DNA of 9,197 nt from an uncultured Bacteroidales bacterium (GTDB lineage Bacteria; Bacteroidota; Bacteroidia; Bacteroidales; Lentimicrobiaceae). This document shows, piece by piece, positions 1 through 6,694 of this stretch (positions are counted from its first letter, which is position 1; every line of letters starts with the position of its first letter). The notes under the pieces are model-generated. The model ran no database searches. It was not told where the DNA came from and saw only the letters and a list, made by a program, of their open reading frames with translations. Location: NCBI GenBank assembly GCA_937864935.1, contig CALMDN010000523.1, forward strand, positions 1 through 9,197, read 5' to 3'. A program made the position numbers and the translations under genes.

Positions 1-2256
1 GGAATTTCCGGAGTGTTTATCGGAGATTCTCAATATCCACTCCCCTTCGGGATCTAATCCATAAAATGCATCAAGCGGCTGATCGGGCTTATGGTTTCCC
101 GAAAAGGGTGGATCGCCCTCACCGATGGTCAGCGCAGCTTCATCGCTGAAACGGGTCCAGAGAAAGTCATCTCCATCGCCGCCCGACCGGTTCACAAGTA
201 CCTGGGTTACCCCCCGGTGTGTCAGCGAAATCTCCAGATCACCTACATTGGGATGGATCAGGGAGTCGAGCATCACCTCAAGGCCGGTCAGCTGATACCC
301 GCCCTTCTCAATCCATGGAAAATCAACATTTAATGTATCGGCAACTTCTGATCCATCCTGAATCTCCTGATTCAACCCATTGCTCAGAAAAGTACCCGGC
401 TCGTTCCGGAAGCCACCGTTTTCTGTGTGTTTGATGGTTCCGCCCCAGCCAGTGATCCAGCCGTTTTTCAGGTCGGTGAAATGTACTGCACAAAGGTAGT
501 TTCTCCGGATACCGCTGTACTGCGGAAACCAGTGATACCCCCCGTCGATGGTGCGCAACACCGTTCCGGCATCGCCCACCGCCCAGCCGTTCAGCGGATC
601 AATGAAAAACACCGATTGCAGGGTTTCGCCGTAACCGGGAACAATCTCCTGCCAGGTGCGCCCTCCGTCGTTTGAGAGCATGATCACGCCATAGACTCCG
701 ACAGCCCAGCCATGCAGCCCATCAATAAAAAAAACCGACCTGAAATACCAGTTGTTGGTACCTCTGATGACAGCCTTCTGCCACAATTCCCCTCCGTTGG
801 TCGTAAAGAGTATGGTAGAATCCATTCCCGCAGCCCATCCTTTATTGGGGCTGACAAAAAAGACATCTGCAAGCGGATTCTGGGTTGGATTGGTTTGCAG
901 GGTCCAGGTTTCCCCTCCGTTGGTGGTATGGGCAATCTGACCCCACCAGTCGGCACTGGCCACCCATCCGTAGTTTTCATCGAGGAAGAAGACCTTCTCA
1001 ACAGAACCGACAACCGGGTTTGGCTGACTCACCCAGGAATGACCACCGTTTGTAGTATGCATGATCACGCCTTCAGAAAAAGGCACACTGCTTTCGCCAA
1101 CAGCCCAGCCCTCATTTTTACTCACAAAGTCAACACTGCTGAAGAAAACGGGTTCATTAAGCTGTGTTTCCCATGATTTCCCGCCATCAACGGTGTGGAG
1201 AATCAGTCCATCCAAGTTCCCTTCATCATCAATACGTTCGCCGGCAGCCACCCAACCGGTATCGGCATTGATGAAATCAACATCCATGAAATAGTGGGTT
1301 GGTCTTTTATTGAGAACTTCAAACTCTGCTGAGGCACTTTCCTCCTTCACAAGCACCTGTCCGAACCAGCCTGCGGCATAAACCGAATGAAACAAGGCCT
1401 GAAAGCATACATCGTTCAACTGGTAGAGCGTCGGCGATTCCTTTTCTGTCCAGGTTGCACCACCATCGAGCGTTTCGCTGATGTGACCCTTGTCTCCTAC
1501 CGCATAGGCAGGGCCACCGATCCCTTTGGTTTCTACCGACCTTAAGCTGATAAACGGAGCCTGATTTTCCTGTACCCAGGTTTGCCCGTAGTCAGATGAA
1601 CGGATAATGACGGACTGGTTTCCGCAGGCACGGTAATCGCTGTTCGGATCAACATCAATGCTAAGAAGATTGAGCGTCGTAGGTGTAGGATGCGACTGCC
1701 ATGTTGCTCCGTTATCTTTGGTACTGATAATGAGACCCTGATTTCCGCACAGCCAGACTTCATCGCAATCGATGATGTCGATGTCGTGATAATTCGTAAA
1801 GGGACAGAATATGGTCTCCCAGGTTTCACCGTATACATGACCTTTCAGTACGACTCCGTTCCCCGCTATCCATGGACAGTTTCCTTCAATGGCCACAACC
1901 TTCTTCAGGTCTGTATCGGTTCCTGACCGCTGTTTCGACCAGGTTTCCCCGGCATCGGCGGTATGGAAAACGGTTCCCTTCCCCCCGACTATCCAGCCAT
2001 GTCCATGCACACCGGCCATATAAATGCAATTCAGGTCAACCGAGGTCCCCAGATCTATCAGTTCCCAGTCGTAACCTGAGTTGGAAGTACGCATGCATAC
2101 ACCCTGATCGCCCACAGCCCAGCCTGTTGTACCATTCATGACGATAGAATTCAGGTCATTTCCCTGCAGGTAAGGATGTTGCCAACGCCAGCCTGTTTGA
2201 GCGAAAGTTGCATTGGCAAACAGATACAAAAGAAAAAAACATATCAGCTTTTTCAT
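1..2256 (-). CDS. Secreted YCF48/Asp-box beta-propeller protein with C-terminal P-domain (3' end beyond window)
   Basis: The frame is open for 752 codons from the ATG at 2256-2254 to the left edge, so the C-terminus is missing. Residues 1 to about 20 (MKKLICFFLLYLFANATFAQ) form a signal peptide. Residues from about 24 to 625 hold 14 repeats of roughly 40 residues. Each has a GWAVG-type strand followed by an Asp-box-like motif such as HTTNGGETW or RTIDGGYHW. Two repeats, around residues 140 and 300, are degenerate. Fourteen repeats would fit two seven-bladed propellers of the YCF48/HCF136 kind. From about residue 637 to the edge the sequence matches a proprotein-convertase P-domain: GDLEISLTHRG, then NRSGGDGDDF, then PFSGNHKPDQPLDAFYG and GEWILRISD. 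A T9SS tail may follow outside the window. The N-terminus (GWRWQHPYLQGNDLNS) matches that of the upstream neighbour, 60 bases away, so the two are paralogues. Substrate and function are unknown; a surface adhesion or scaffold role is inference. Confidence 0.88.
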   Translation of the reverse strand, partial: MKKLICFFLLYLFANATFAQTGWRWQHPYLQGNDLNSIVMNGTTGWAVGDQGVCMRTSNSGYDWELIDLGTSVDLNCIYMAGVHGHGWIVGGKGTVFHTADAGETWSKQRSGTDTDLKKVVAIEGNCPWIAGNGVVLKGHVYGETWETIFCPFTNYHDIDIIDCDEVWLCGNQGLIISTKDNGATWQSHPTPTTLNLLSIDVDPNSDYRACGNQSVIIRSSDYGQTWVQENQAPFISLRSVETKGIGGPAYAVGDKGHISETLDGGATWTEKESPTLYQLNDVCFQALFHSVYAAGWFGQVLVKEESASAEFEVLNKRPTHYFMDVDFINADTGWVAAGERIDDEGNLDGLILHTVDGGKSWETQLNEPVFFSSVDFVSKNEGWAVGESSVPFSEGVIMHTTNGGHSWVSQPNPVVGSVEKVFFLDENYGWVASADWWGQIAHTTNGGETWTLQTNPTQNPLADVFFVSPNKGWAAGMDSTILFTTNGGELWQKAVIRGTNNWYFRSVFFIDGLHGWAVGVYGVIMLSNDGGRTWQEIVPGYGETLQSVFFIDPLNGWAVGDAGTVLRTIDGGYHWFPQYSGIRRNYLCAVHFTDLKNGWITGWGGTIKHTENGGFRNEPGTFLSNGLNQEIQDGSEVADTLNVDFPWIEKGGYQLTGLEVMLDSLIHPNVGDLEISLTHRGVTQVLVNRSGGDGDDFLWTRFSDEAALTIGEGDPPFSGNHKPDQPLDAFYGLDPEGEWILRISDKHSGNS

Positions 2257-2316
2257 GGCTCCCTTAATTAAATAATGAATTGCTCCACCCTAACATTGTA
2301 ATTGAAAATCAGCAAA

Positions 2317-4305
2317 TTATCTGACCACCATCATTTTTCCTGAAGCGGTAAAACCTTTCAGGTGTAACCGATAAAAATAAATTCCGGGTGGCAGGGCGGA
2401 AGCATCGAAAACAACCTCCTGAATTCCGGCATTCCGGACTTCAATCATCCGGGATTCAATTCTAACTCCCGGGGAATTGTAAATATCAAGTCCAACGGTC
2501 CCGGTTTCATTGGCCTGAAAACAAAGTGTGGTTTTGGTGCTGAATGGCTCGGGGTAATGCCAGCTTTGTGAAATGTTACCCGAAAAACGACTGACCGGTT
2601 TTTCTTCCACCGAAACCACCCCACCGGTGTTGGTACGCAACACCGTTCCCCCATATCCGACTGCAACCGCAGTCACTTCATCGGGCATGGATACGGAATA
2701 CAGGTTATCGGCCAATCCATTTGCCTGTATATTCCAGTGGCCTCCTCCATCGGTGGTATTCAATATAACGCAGGCAATTTCCGAACCCGTCCAGCGGTCA
2801 CCGGCAATCATTCCATTGTTGATCCCTGAAAAAGAAACACTTCGCAATTCGGCTGCTATCCCGGATTGCTGTGACACCCAGGTTGAGCCACCATTGGTGG
2901 TGCGGAGGATGACGCCATTTTCGCCTGTAACCGTTCCATAATTTGGTCCGATGAAGGAAACAGCCAGCAACCGGGAAGTTGTGCCGCTGTTCTGTGGTGT
3001 CCAGGTGGCTCCTCCGTTGGTGGTCCGGAGAATGGTTCCGCTGAAACCTACTGCAGTGCCATTATTGGCATCACTGAACCAAACGCTCCTGAGGGAGACG
3101 GTTGTACCACTTTGCTGCAATATCCAGGTGTTGCCCCCATCCGTCGTCCGGATGATTGTGCCGTTGAAACCAACGGCAGTACCCCGGTTGATGTCGGAAA
3201 ACGAAACGCTCATCAGATCGTAAAAGGAGCCACTTTCCTGCATGTTCCATGTGATGCCCCCATCAACTGTGCGCGTAACAGCGCCGCCCACACCGACGGC
3301 CGTCCCTATGCTGGCATTGACAAAACAGGTGGCCATCAGGGTGTTGGTGAAGCCTGAATTTTCCTTTATCCAGGTGTTTCCACCATCGGTCGTTCTGAGT
3401 AAGGTACCATGATCCCCGGCAGCCCATCCGTTCATTGCATCAGAAAACGACAATCCGTTGAGCCAGTTTATAACTCCGGTTGGTTGCGGTGCCCAACTGA
3501 TCCCACCATCGGTCGTACGGTATATGTTCCCGCCCGAACCGGCAACGTTTGCGACCCCTTCACCGATATAACTCACCGATTCAAGCCTGATTCCGGTAGC
3601 ACTGAATTTTTCCCAGCTTGCTCCCCCATTGGTGGTGCGGATAATGGTAAAATCCAGGCCCACTGCAATGCCATGTGTATGATCGCAGAACGACACTCCC
3701 AGCAGGGGGTTGGTAGTTCCTCCGGATTGGGTAGTCCAGGTCTGACCACCATCGGTTGTGCGGCGAATGGCACCGTTGTTTCCAACAATTGTCCCTGTAT
3801 TGCTGTCGGTAAAGCATACATCGTAAAGATCGTTGCTTGTATAACCCTGTTGCTGCTCCCAGGTAAGCCCCCCGTTGTATGTACGGAGTATGGTCCCCTG
3901 CGATCCTACCACCGTTCCGTTGTACTCATCGGTAAAGCAAACGCCTGATAAATCTGCTTCAGTGCCGCTGTTCTGCACTGTCCAGCTGAGCCCACCATCT
4001 GCGGTTCGCACAATGAGGCCATTGCCTCCTGCAGCAGTCCCATGACTTTCGTCGGTAAATGATACACTTCTCAGCATGGATGAGACCCCGCTTTGCTGAA
4101 GCTGCCAGGTGATGCCGCCATCGGTGGTTTTCAGAATGGTGCCGAGCGCCCCGACTGCCCAGCCTGTGGTTGGAGATATGAAATCTACACTGTTGAGCGT
4201 ATTGCCCTGGGGTAAAGGATTCTGCCAGAACCAGCCTGACTCCTGAGCATCAACCAGCTGAAAGCCAAGCCTCAGGACCAAAACGAGTAAAAATATTCTT
4301 TTCAT
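2317..4305 (-). CDS. Secreted 13-repeat YCF48/Asp-box beta-propeller protein with T9SS type A sorting domain
   Basis: The chosen start is the ATG at 4305, because MKRIFLLVLVLRLGFQLVDAQ is then a proper signal peptide. The frame stays open upstream to an ATG at 4386, but that would bury the signal peptide. The product is 662 residues. Thirteen repeats of about 41 residues run from about residue 30 to 565. Each ends in an Asp-box motif of the form RTTDGGxTW, which is the turn between propeller strands in YCF48/BNR-like proteins. The last copy (RTNTGGVVS) is degenerate. Residues from about 582 to 662 resemble a T9SS type A sorting domain: a YPEPF motif in place of the usual YPNPF, an LDIYNSPG strand, and the ending ALPPGIYFYRLH...KMMVVR. 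The protein is therefore expected to be exported across the inner membrane and then through the type IX system to the cell surface. No catalytic residues are recognised. No Shine-Dalgarno sequence precedes the start. Confidence 0.9.
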   Translation of the reverse strand: MKRIFLLVLVLRLGFQLVDAQESGWFWQNPLPQGNTLNSVDFISPTTGWAVGALGTILKTTDGGITWQLQQSGVSSMLRSVSFTDESHGTAAGGNGLIVRTADGGLSWTVQNSGTEADLSGVCFTDEYNGTVVGSQGTILRTYNGGLTWEQQQGYTSNDLYDVCFTDSNTGTIVGNNGAIRRTTDGGQTWTTQSGGTTNPLLGVSFCDHTHGIAVGLDFTIIRTTNGGASWEKFSATGIRLESVSYIGEGVANVAGSGGNIYRTTDGGISWAPQPTGVINWLNGLSFSDAMNGWAAGDHGTLLRTTDGGNTWIKENSGFTNTLMATCFVNASIGTAVGVGGAVTRTVDGGITWNMQESGSFYDLMSVSFSDINRGTAVGFNGTIIRTTDGGNTWILQQSGTTVSLRSVWFSDANNGTAVGFSGTILRTTNGGATWTPQNSGTTSRLLAVSFIGPNYGTVTGENGVILRTTNGGSTWVSQQSGIAAELRSVSFSGINNGMIAGDRWTGSEIACVILNTTDGGGHWNIQANGLADNLYSVSMPDEVTAVAVGYGGTVLRTNTGGVVSVEEKPVSRFSGNISQSWHYPEPFSTKTTLCFQANETGTVGLDIYNSPGVRIESRMIEVRNAGIQEVVFDASALPPGIYFYRLHLKGFTASGKMMVVR
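2610..4165 (-). repeat. Tandem 123-bp coding repeat (13 propeller blades)
   Basis: Matching bases of the Asp-box codons lie at 4119, 3996, 3873, 3750, 3627, 3507, 3384, 3261, 3138, 3015, 2892, 2748 and 2625. Ten of the twelve intervals are exactly 123 bp, one is 120 and one is 144. On the plus strand the shared core reads like ccaccatcggtcgt, with variation at third codon positions. The regular length with diverged DNA points to old duplication kept by protein structure rather than recent expansion. All copies are in frame. Confidence 0.85.
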
Positions 4306-4439
4306 TGTAATGATAGCTAATATGGTGTTTTTAATGATGTCGGAAAGCTGCATGAAATCAGGCAATACGGCAGCACTCAACAACAATCTCCGGAATACTC
4401 ATGATTCTCTTCCGGGATGTTATGTTGCCACAAGAACTT

Positions 4440-5486
4440 CTACCTGCAGATTACCAGTTTTCTCGAATCTGACCGGCCTGATGCTTCGAGTTTTAAGGCA
4501 TATACCCCAACTGGAACCGTCGAAACGTCAAGAACAAATTTCTGCTCACCGGCTGTTGTAACGTGGTTCATGATTTCCCTTCCGGTCAGATCAAGAAGCA
4601 GTACTCTTAAATTTTTATTCCCATTCAGGTTAAAACTGACCTCAGCCCTTTCAGCAGCCGGATTGGGAAAAACACCTGTAATCAGTGTATTCAGCGACGG
4701 CAATTCCGGTTTAATACCGACGGTGCCCTGTCTGCCGGAAACCTTCACCCCGTTTGACCAGATGGTGGTCAGGCCAAACTGATCTTCAAGTATGGTCCCC
4801 AGGTGCACTTCAATCATACCTTTGGTATAGAGGTTAAAACTCCGGATGATGGAAGTATCGGTTCCAACAGGGGTATGGGAAATTGACAGATTGTCCTGCT
4901 TTACCCTGATGCAGGGATATTCACCGCCGGGGATAACCAGTGTTCCGAAAGCGTCCACCACCGATTCGTTCTGTGAAATCACATAGACTTCGGGTGTATA
5001 GGCGGTTGAATCACGTTCACTGATCCAGCTGACCCCCATTTCTAGTGGAATTACCGATTGTACGGCCGGTGGATCCCAGGTCCAGTAAACTTCGTATTGA
5101 TCTGACTCTCCGTGAAGCAACAAGCGGTCATTCTGAAGTTCCTTGTAATTCCAGGTGTACAGGGTGTCACCTTCGCCAAACCAGTACTTCTCGTAAAGAA
5201 CGAAATTACAATCCGGGAAATCACCCGAAAAGGGAGCCGATGAAGGATCTGTCACCCTCGACAACGCCATATAATCCATGGGCAAATCGGTTATGTCCCA
5301 GGTCTGGGCTGTGGAAGATGCCTCTCCGACAAAAACCTCATAACCGGTCTTTTCGGCAGGGGTTGCGCAGGTAACGAACACCGCATCCTGCATGAATCCG
5401 GCTTGAAAATCCTGATAAGTAATGGTAATCTGTGCGTTAGAAACGCTACACATCATGGCCAGAATGGCTGTTAATAGATTTTTCAT
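4440..5486 (-). CDS. Secreted protein of unknown function with T9SS type A sorting domain
   Basis: The start at 5486 is supported by a strong ribosome-binding site (AGGAGG on the minus strand, 7 bases upstream) and by the signal peptide MKNLLTAILAMMCSVSNAQ. An in-frame ATG at 5552 exists but would precede both. The product has 348 residues. The middle part, about 20 to 265, is rich in aromatic and acidic residues (for example YWTWDPP and FVLYEKYWFGEGD) and contains DAFGTLVIPGGEYPCIRVK. Similar AFGTL...P.G.Y...RVK segments occur in uncharacterised secreted proteins of Bacteroidota; that resemblance is from memory. Residues 272 to 348 are a T9SS type A sorting domain: VFPNPAAERAEVSF, VLLLDLTGREI, then VPVGVYALKLEASG and a basic end (RKLVICR). 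No enzyme motif is recognised. It is the first of three same-strand secreted-protein genes and lies 134 bases before the next, so co-transcription is possible. Confidence 0.88.
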   Translation of the reverse strand: MKNLLTAILAMMCSVSNAQITITYQDFQAGFMQDAVFVTCATPAEKTGYEVFVGEASSTAQTWDITDLPMDYMALSRVTDPSSAPFSGDFPDCNFVLYEKYWFGEGDTLYTWNYKELQNDRLLLHGESDQYEVYWTWDPPAVQSVIPLEMGVSWISERDSTAYTPEVYVISQNESVVDAFGTLVIPGGEYPCIRVKQDNLSISHTPVGTDTSIIRSFNLYTKGMIEVHLGTILEDQFGLTTIWSNGVKVSGRQGTVGIKPELPSLNTLITGVFPNPAAERAEVSFNLNGNKNLRVLLLDLTGREIMNHVTTAGEQKFVLDVSTVPVGVYALKLEASGRSDSRKLVICR

Positions 5487-5493
5487 GAAATTT

Positions 5494-5499
5494 CCTCCT
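5494..5499 (-). promoter_or_regulatory. Ribosome-binding site that sets the start at 5486
   Basis: The plus strand reads CCTCCT, so the minus strand has AGGAGG with 7 bases before the ATG. It is the only well-placed strong Shine-Dalgarno sequence in the window; other starts lack one, as is common in Bacteroidota. It favours the shorter start that yields a clean signal peptide. Confidence 0.75.
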
Positions 5500-5847
5500 G
5501 AAGTTAAAAATGAAACCTGAACAGCATACAACTGCCGGCAATTCTGAATCACGGATATCCGTCTTTCAGCGAAGGAAGAAAATTAGGATAAGAATAAAAC
5601 AATACAAAAGGCGAGTATAATGATCTGTCACTCTGATGCATACAAAGGAAGTGAAGTTCCTTTTATTTCATCAGCATTTGCAGGGTTGGCAAAGGATGTA
5701 ATCATGAATTAAATCTAAATCAGTGAGTTGCAGGAAGAATATGGTTGCAGGTTGCCCGGAAATCCGGAAGAATCCGGAATCTCTGTAGCAGCAGGCAAGC
5801 TCAATCACAAAAAGTTGGAGTAAATATATGAAAAAAAATCCTGAAAT
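5500..5847. other. Non-coding stretch between divergent genes, left of the MITE
   Basis: No convincing gene is seen here. Small structures are present. A perfect 12-bp palindrome ACGGATATCCGT lies at 5551-5562. A 7-bp inverted repeat AAAGGAA / TTCCTTT with a 6-base loop lies at 5644-5663; it is AT-rich and followed by a few T, so at best it is a weak terminator. Two copies of GTTGCAGG lie at 5727-5734 and 5744-5751. Three copies of CCGGAA start at 5756, 5764 and 5774. None matches a regulator site I recognise. The region probably carries the leader of the minus-strand secreted-protein genes. Confidence 0.5.
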
Positions 5848-5875
5848 CAAACATAATTTACAGTATGCGAATCAA
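5848..5875 (-). promoter_or_regulatory. Candidate Bacteroidota-type promoter reading leftward
   Basis: On the minus strand the -7 box is TATGTTTG (plus 5855-5848), an exact match to TAnnTTTG. A TTG (plus 5875-5873) lies 17 bases upstream of it and could act as the -33 box. That TTG belongs to the terminal repeat of the mobile element at 5873-5996. The promoter would give a leader of about 350 bases ahead of the gene starting at 5486, which is long. The match is by motif only. Confidence 0.35.
5863..5872 (+). repeat. Target-site duplication, left copy
   Basis: GTATGCGAAT directly precedes the left terminal inverted repeat of the MITE and is repeated exactly after its right end at 5997-6006. 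The next base (C) also matches: at 5873 it is the first base of the element, at 6007 it is flanking DNA. Confidence 0.75.
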
Positions 5876-5996
5876 TGTCGTTAAGTTAAGGGGGGGGGTA
5901 CGTCTTCGACTCCGCTCAGACTGACAGTCATCCAGAGCGGAGTCGAAGGATACTCAATAGACTTTTTCTGTTTTCAACCTTAACTAAACGACATTG
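5873..5996. mobile_element. MITE-like non-autonomous element, 124 bp
   Basis: The ends are 19-bp inverted repeats: left CAATGTCGTTAAGTTAAGG (5873-5891) and right, read on the minus strand, CAATGTCGTTTAGTTAAGG (5996-5978), identical at 18 of 19 positions. A 10-bp direct repeat, GTATGCGAAT, flanks both ends as expected of a target-site duplication made on insertion. Inside is a perfect 14-bp stem, CTTCGACTCCGCTC (5904-5917) against GAGCGGAGTCGAAG (5935-5948). Its 17-base loop contains GACT and AGTC as a smaller inner stem. A run of nine G lies at 5890-5898. There is no room for a transposase, so the element must have been moved by one encoded elsewhere. A 10-bp duplication is within the range of IS4-type families, but the parent element cannot be named from here. 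The internal hairpin resembles a sequence often seen between genes in this phylum; that comparison is from memory. Confidence 0.78.
5904..5948. repeat. Perfect 14-bp inverted repeat (hairpin) inside the MITE
   Basis: Arms 5904-5917 and 5935-5948 pair without mismatch around a 17-base loop. On the plus strand a T5 run follows only after a gap of about 14 bases (5963-5967), so it is not a standard rho-independent terminator. In RNA from either strand it would still fold strongly. Confidence 0.8.
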
Positions 5997-6006
5997 GTAT
6001 GCGAAT
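5997..6006 (+). repeat. Target-site duplication, right copy
   Basis: GTATGCGAAT follows the right terminal repeat directly and is identical to 5863-5872. Together the two copies mark the insertion boundaries. Confidence 0.75.
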
Positions 6007-6007
6007 C

Positions 6008-6208
6008 CGGGGGAAAAGTCATCTGAACTGGCCCTGTAACAAAATACTTAAAAACGAGTAGGTGGAATTAACCCATTGAAGTTCCTGAAAATTCTGCAGT
6101 AAAAAAACACAATGCAGAAACATATCATACAACACTTGTTGATTATATGATTCTTCCTGATTTTTTTGTTTACTTTGCTACTGAATAATTCCACCAATCC
6201 TGACCACC
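6008..6208. other. Leader region of the plus-strand membrane-protein gene
   Basis: No gene is seen. A 7-bp inverted repeat TTCTGCA (6092-6098) / TGCAGAA (6113-6119) surrounds a 14-base A-rich loop and has no T-run after it. Near the gene, TTTTTTTG (6161-6168) and TTACTTTG (6170-6177) each match the Bacteroidota -7 box TAnnTTTG at all but one position. For the first, a TTG lies 19 bases upstream (6139-6141). Transcription from either would start about 25 to 35 bases before the ATG at 6209. Confidence 0.35.
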
Positions 6209-6589
6209 ATGAGTCCTGTCCTTATCGCAGGTGTCACCATTGTGAACCTGGCCCTGATTTCTTATTCCATCGGAATCATTACCGAACAGCGCAAACGGGA
6301 AGTAAGCACCTTTGTGCTGAGCTTTCTGACTGCCGGGGTGATTTTCGACATCGCTGCTACCATCTGCATGGTAATGGGTTCATCAAACTCATTTGCCACC
6401 GTTCACGGCCTGATTGGCTACTCAGCGCTTGCCGTGATGACCATTGACACCATTCTTTTGTGGAAAACCTGGCTCAGAAAACGGAGTACTACCCTGGTCA
6501 GCAAATCCCTTCACATGTATTCGAGATATGCCTATGTGTGGTGGGTAATTGCCTACATCACGGGTGCTCTGATTGTGGCTATGAAATAG
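6209..6589 (+). CDS. Small four-helix membrane protein, probably HsmA/TIGR03987 family
   Basis: The product is 126 residues with four likely membrane helices, at about 2-22, 35-58, 64-87 and 106-124. The pattern LALISYSIGI near the N-terminus, then GVIFDIAATICMV, then the HGLIGYSALAVM helix and a late RYAYVWWVIAYITGAL helix fits my memory of the small HsmA/TIGR03987 membrane proteins. In those, an FD in helix 2, an HG at the start of helix 3 and a WxI/WxxxYxxG pattern in helix 4 are typical. Biochemical function is not known to me for this family. No Shine-Dalgarno sequence precedes the ATG. A 105-base gap separates it from the transporter gene on the same strand, so it may or may not share its transcript. 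It could instead be an unrelated small membrane protein. Confidence 0.8.
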   Translation: MSPVLIAGVTIVNLALISYSIGIITEQRKREVSTFVLSFLTAGVIFDIAATICMVMGSSNSFATVHGLIGYSALAVMTIDTILLWKTWLRKRSTTLVSKSLHMYSRYAYVWWVIAYITGALIVAMK

Positions 6590-6694
6590 CTTGATTGTTC
6601 TCCCCGGAAGGCAGATAACTGAGCCTGAACCTTTAAGGAGCACAGTTGTTTATCCGGCATATAAAACTCCCGATCAGCCAAAAACCACCCCTGA

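Noticed and set aside
712..1176. Open frame of 154 codons on the plus strand
   Set aside because: It lies wholly antisense to the propeller gene at 1-2256, whose own frame is uninterrupted with clear repeat motifs. Its proline- and serine-rich product is what the opposite strand of such repeats gives.
1..2256. Suspicion that the first propeller gene is a pseudogene
   Set aside because: I read the frame triplet by triplet from 2256 to 1 and found no stop or frameshift. It simply lacks a stop because it runs past the edge.
3409..3948. Open frame of 179 codons on the plus strand
   Set aside because: It is antisense to the 13-repeat propeller gene, with no start signal or recognisable domain. 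Long shadow frames are expected opposite a periodic coding sequence.
2610..4165. Regular 123-bp repeats as a possible CRISPR-like or satellite array
   Set aside because: The period is that of protein blades, all copies are in frame, and variation sits at third codon positions. There are no spacers.
4390..4415. Terminator between the two secreted-protein genes at CCGGAA...TTCCGG
   Set aside because: The stem is 6 bp with a 14-base loop and no T-run on the minus strand. It is too weak to call.
5904..5967. MITE hairpin as a rho-independent terminator
   Set aside because: The stem is strong, but the T5 run starts about 14 bases after it on the plus strand and there is none on the minus strand.
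6092..6119. Terminator at the TTCTGCA/TGCAGAA hairpin
   Set aside because: The stem is only 7 bp around a 14-base loop, and no T-run follows on either strand.
6166..6447. Plus-strand frame overlapping the HsmA-like gene
   Set aside because: The frame at 6209-6589 encodes a coherent four-helix protein. The overlapping one is rich in His, Cys and Arg with no domain.
6590..6694. preQ1 riboswitch ahead of the queuosine transporter
   Set aside because: I looked for the preQ1-I pattern (a GGTTC-type loop and an A-rich tail next to the start) and did not find it. Other classes cannot be excluded by eye, but nothing supports one.
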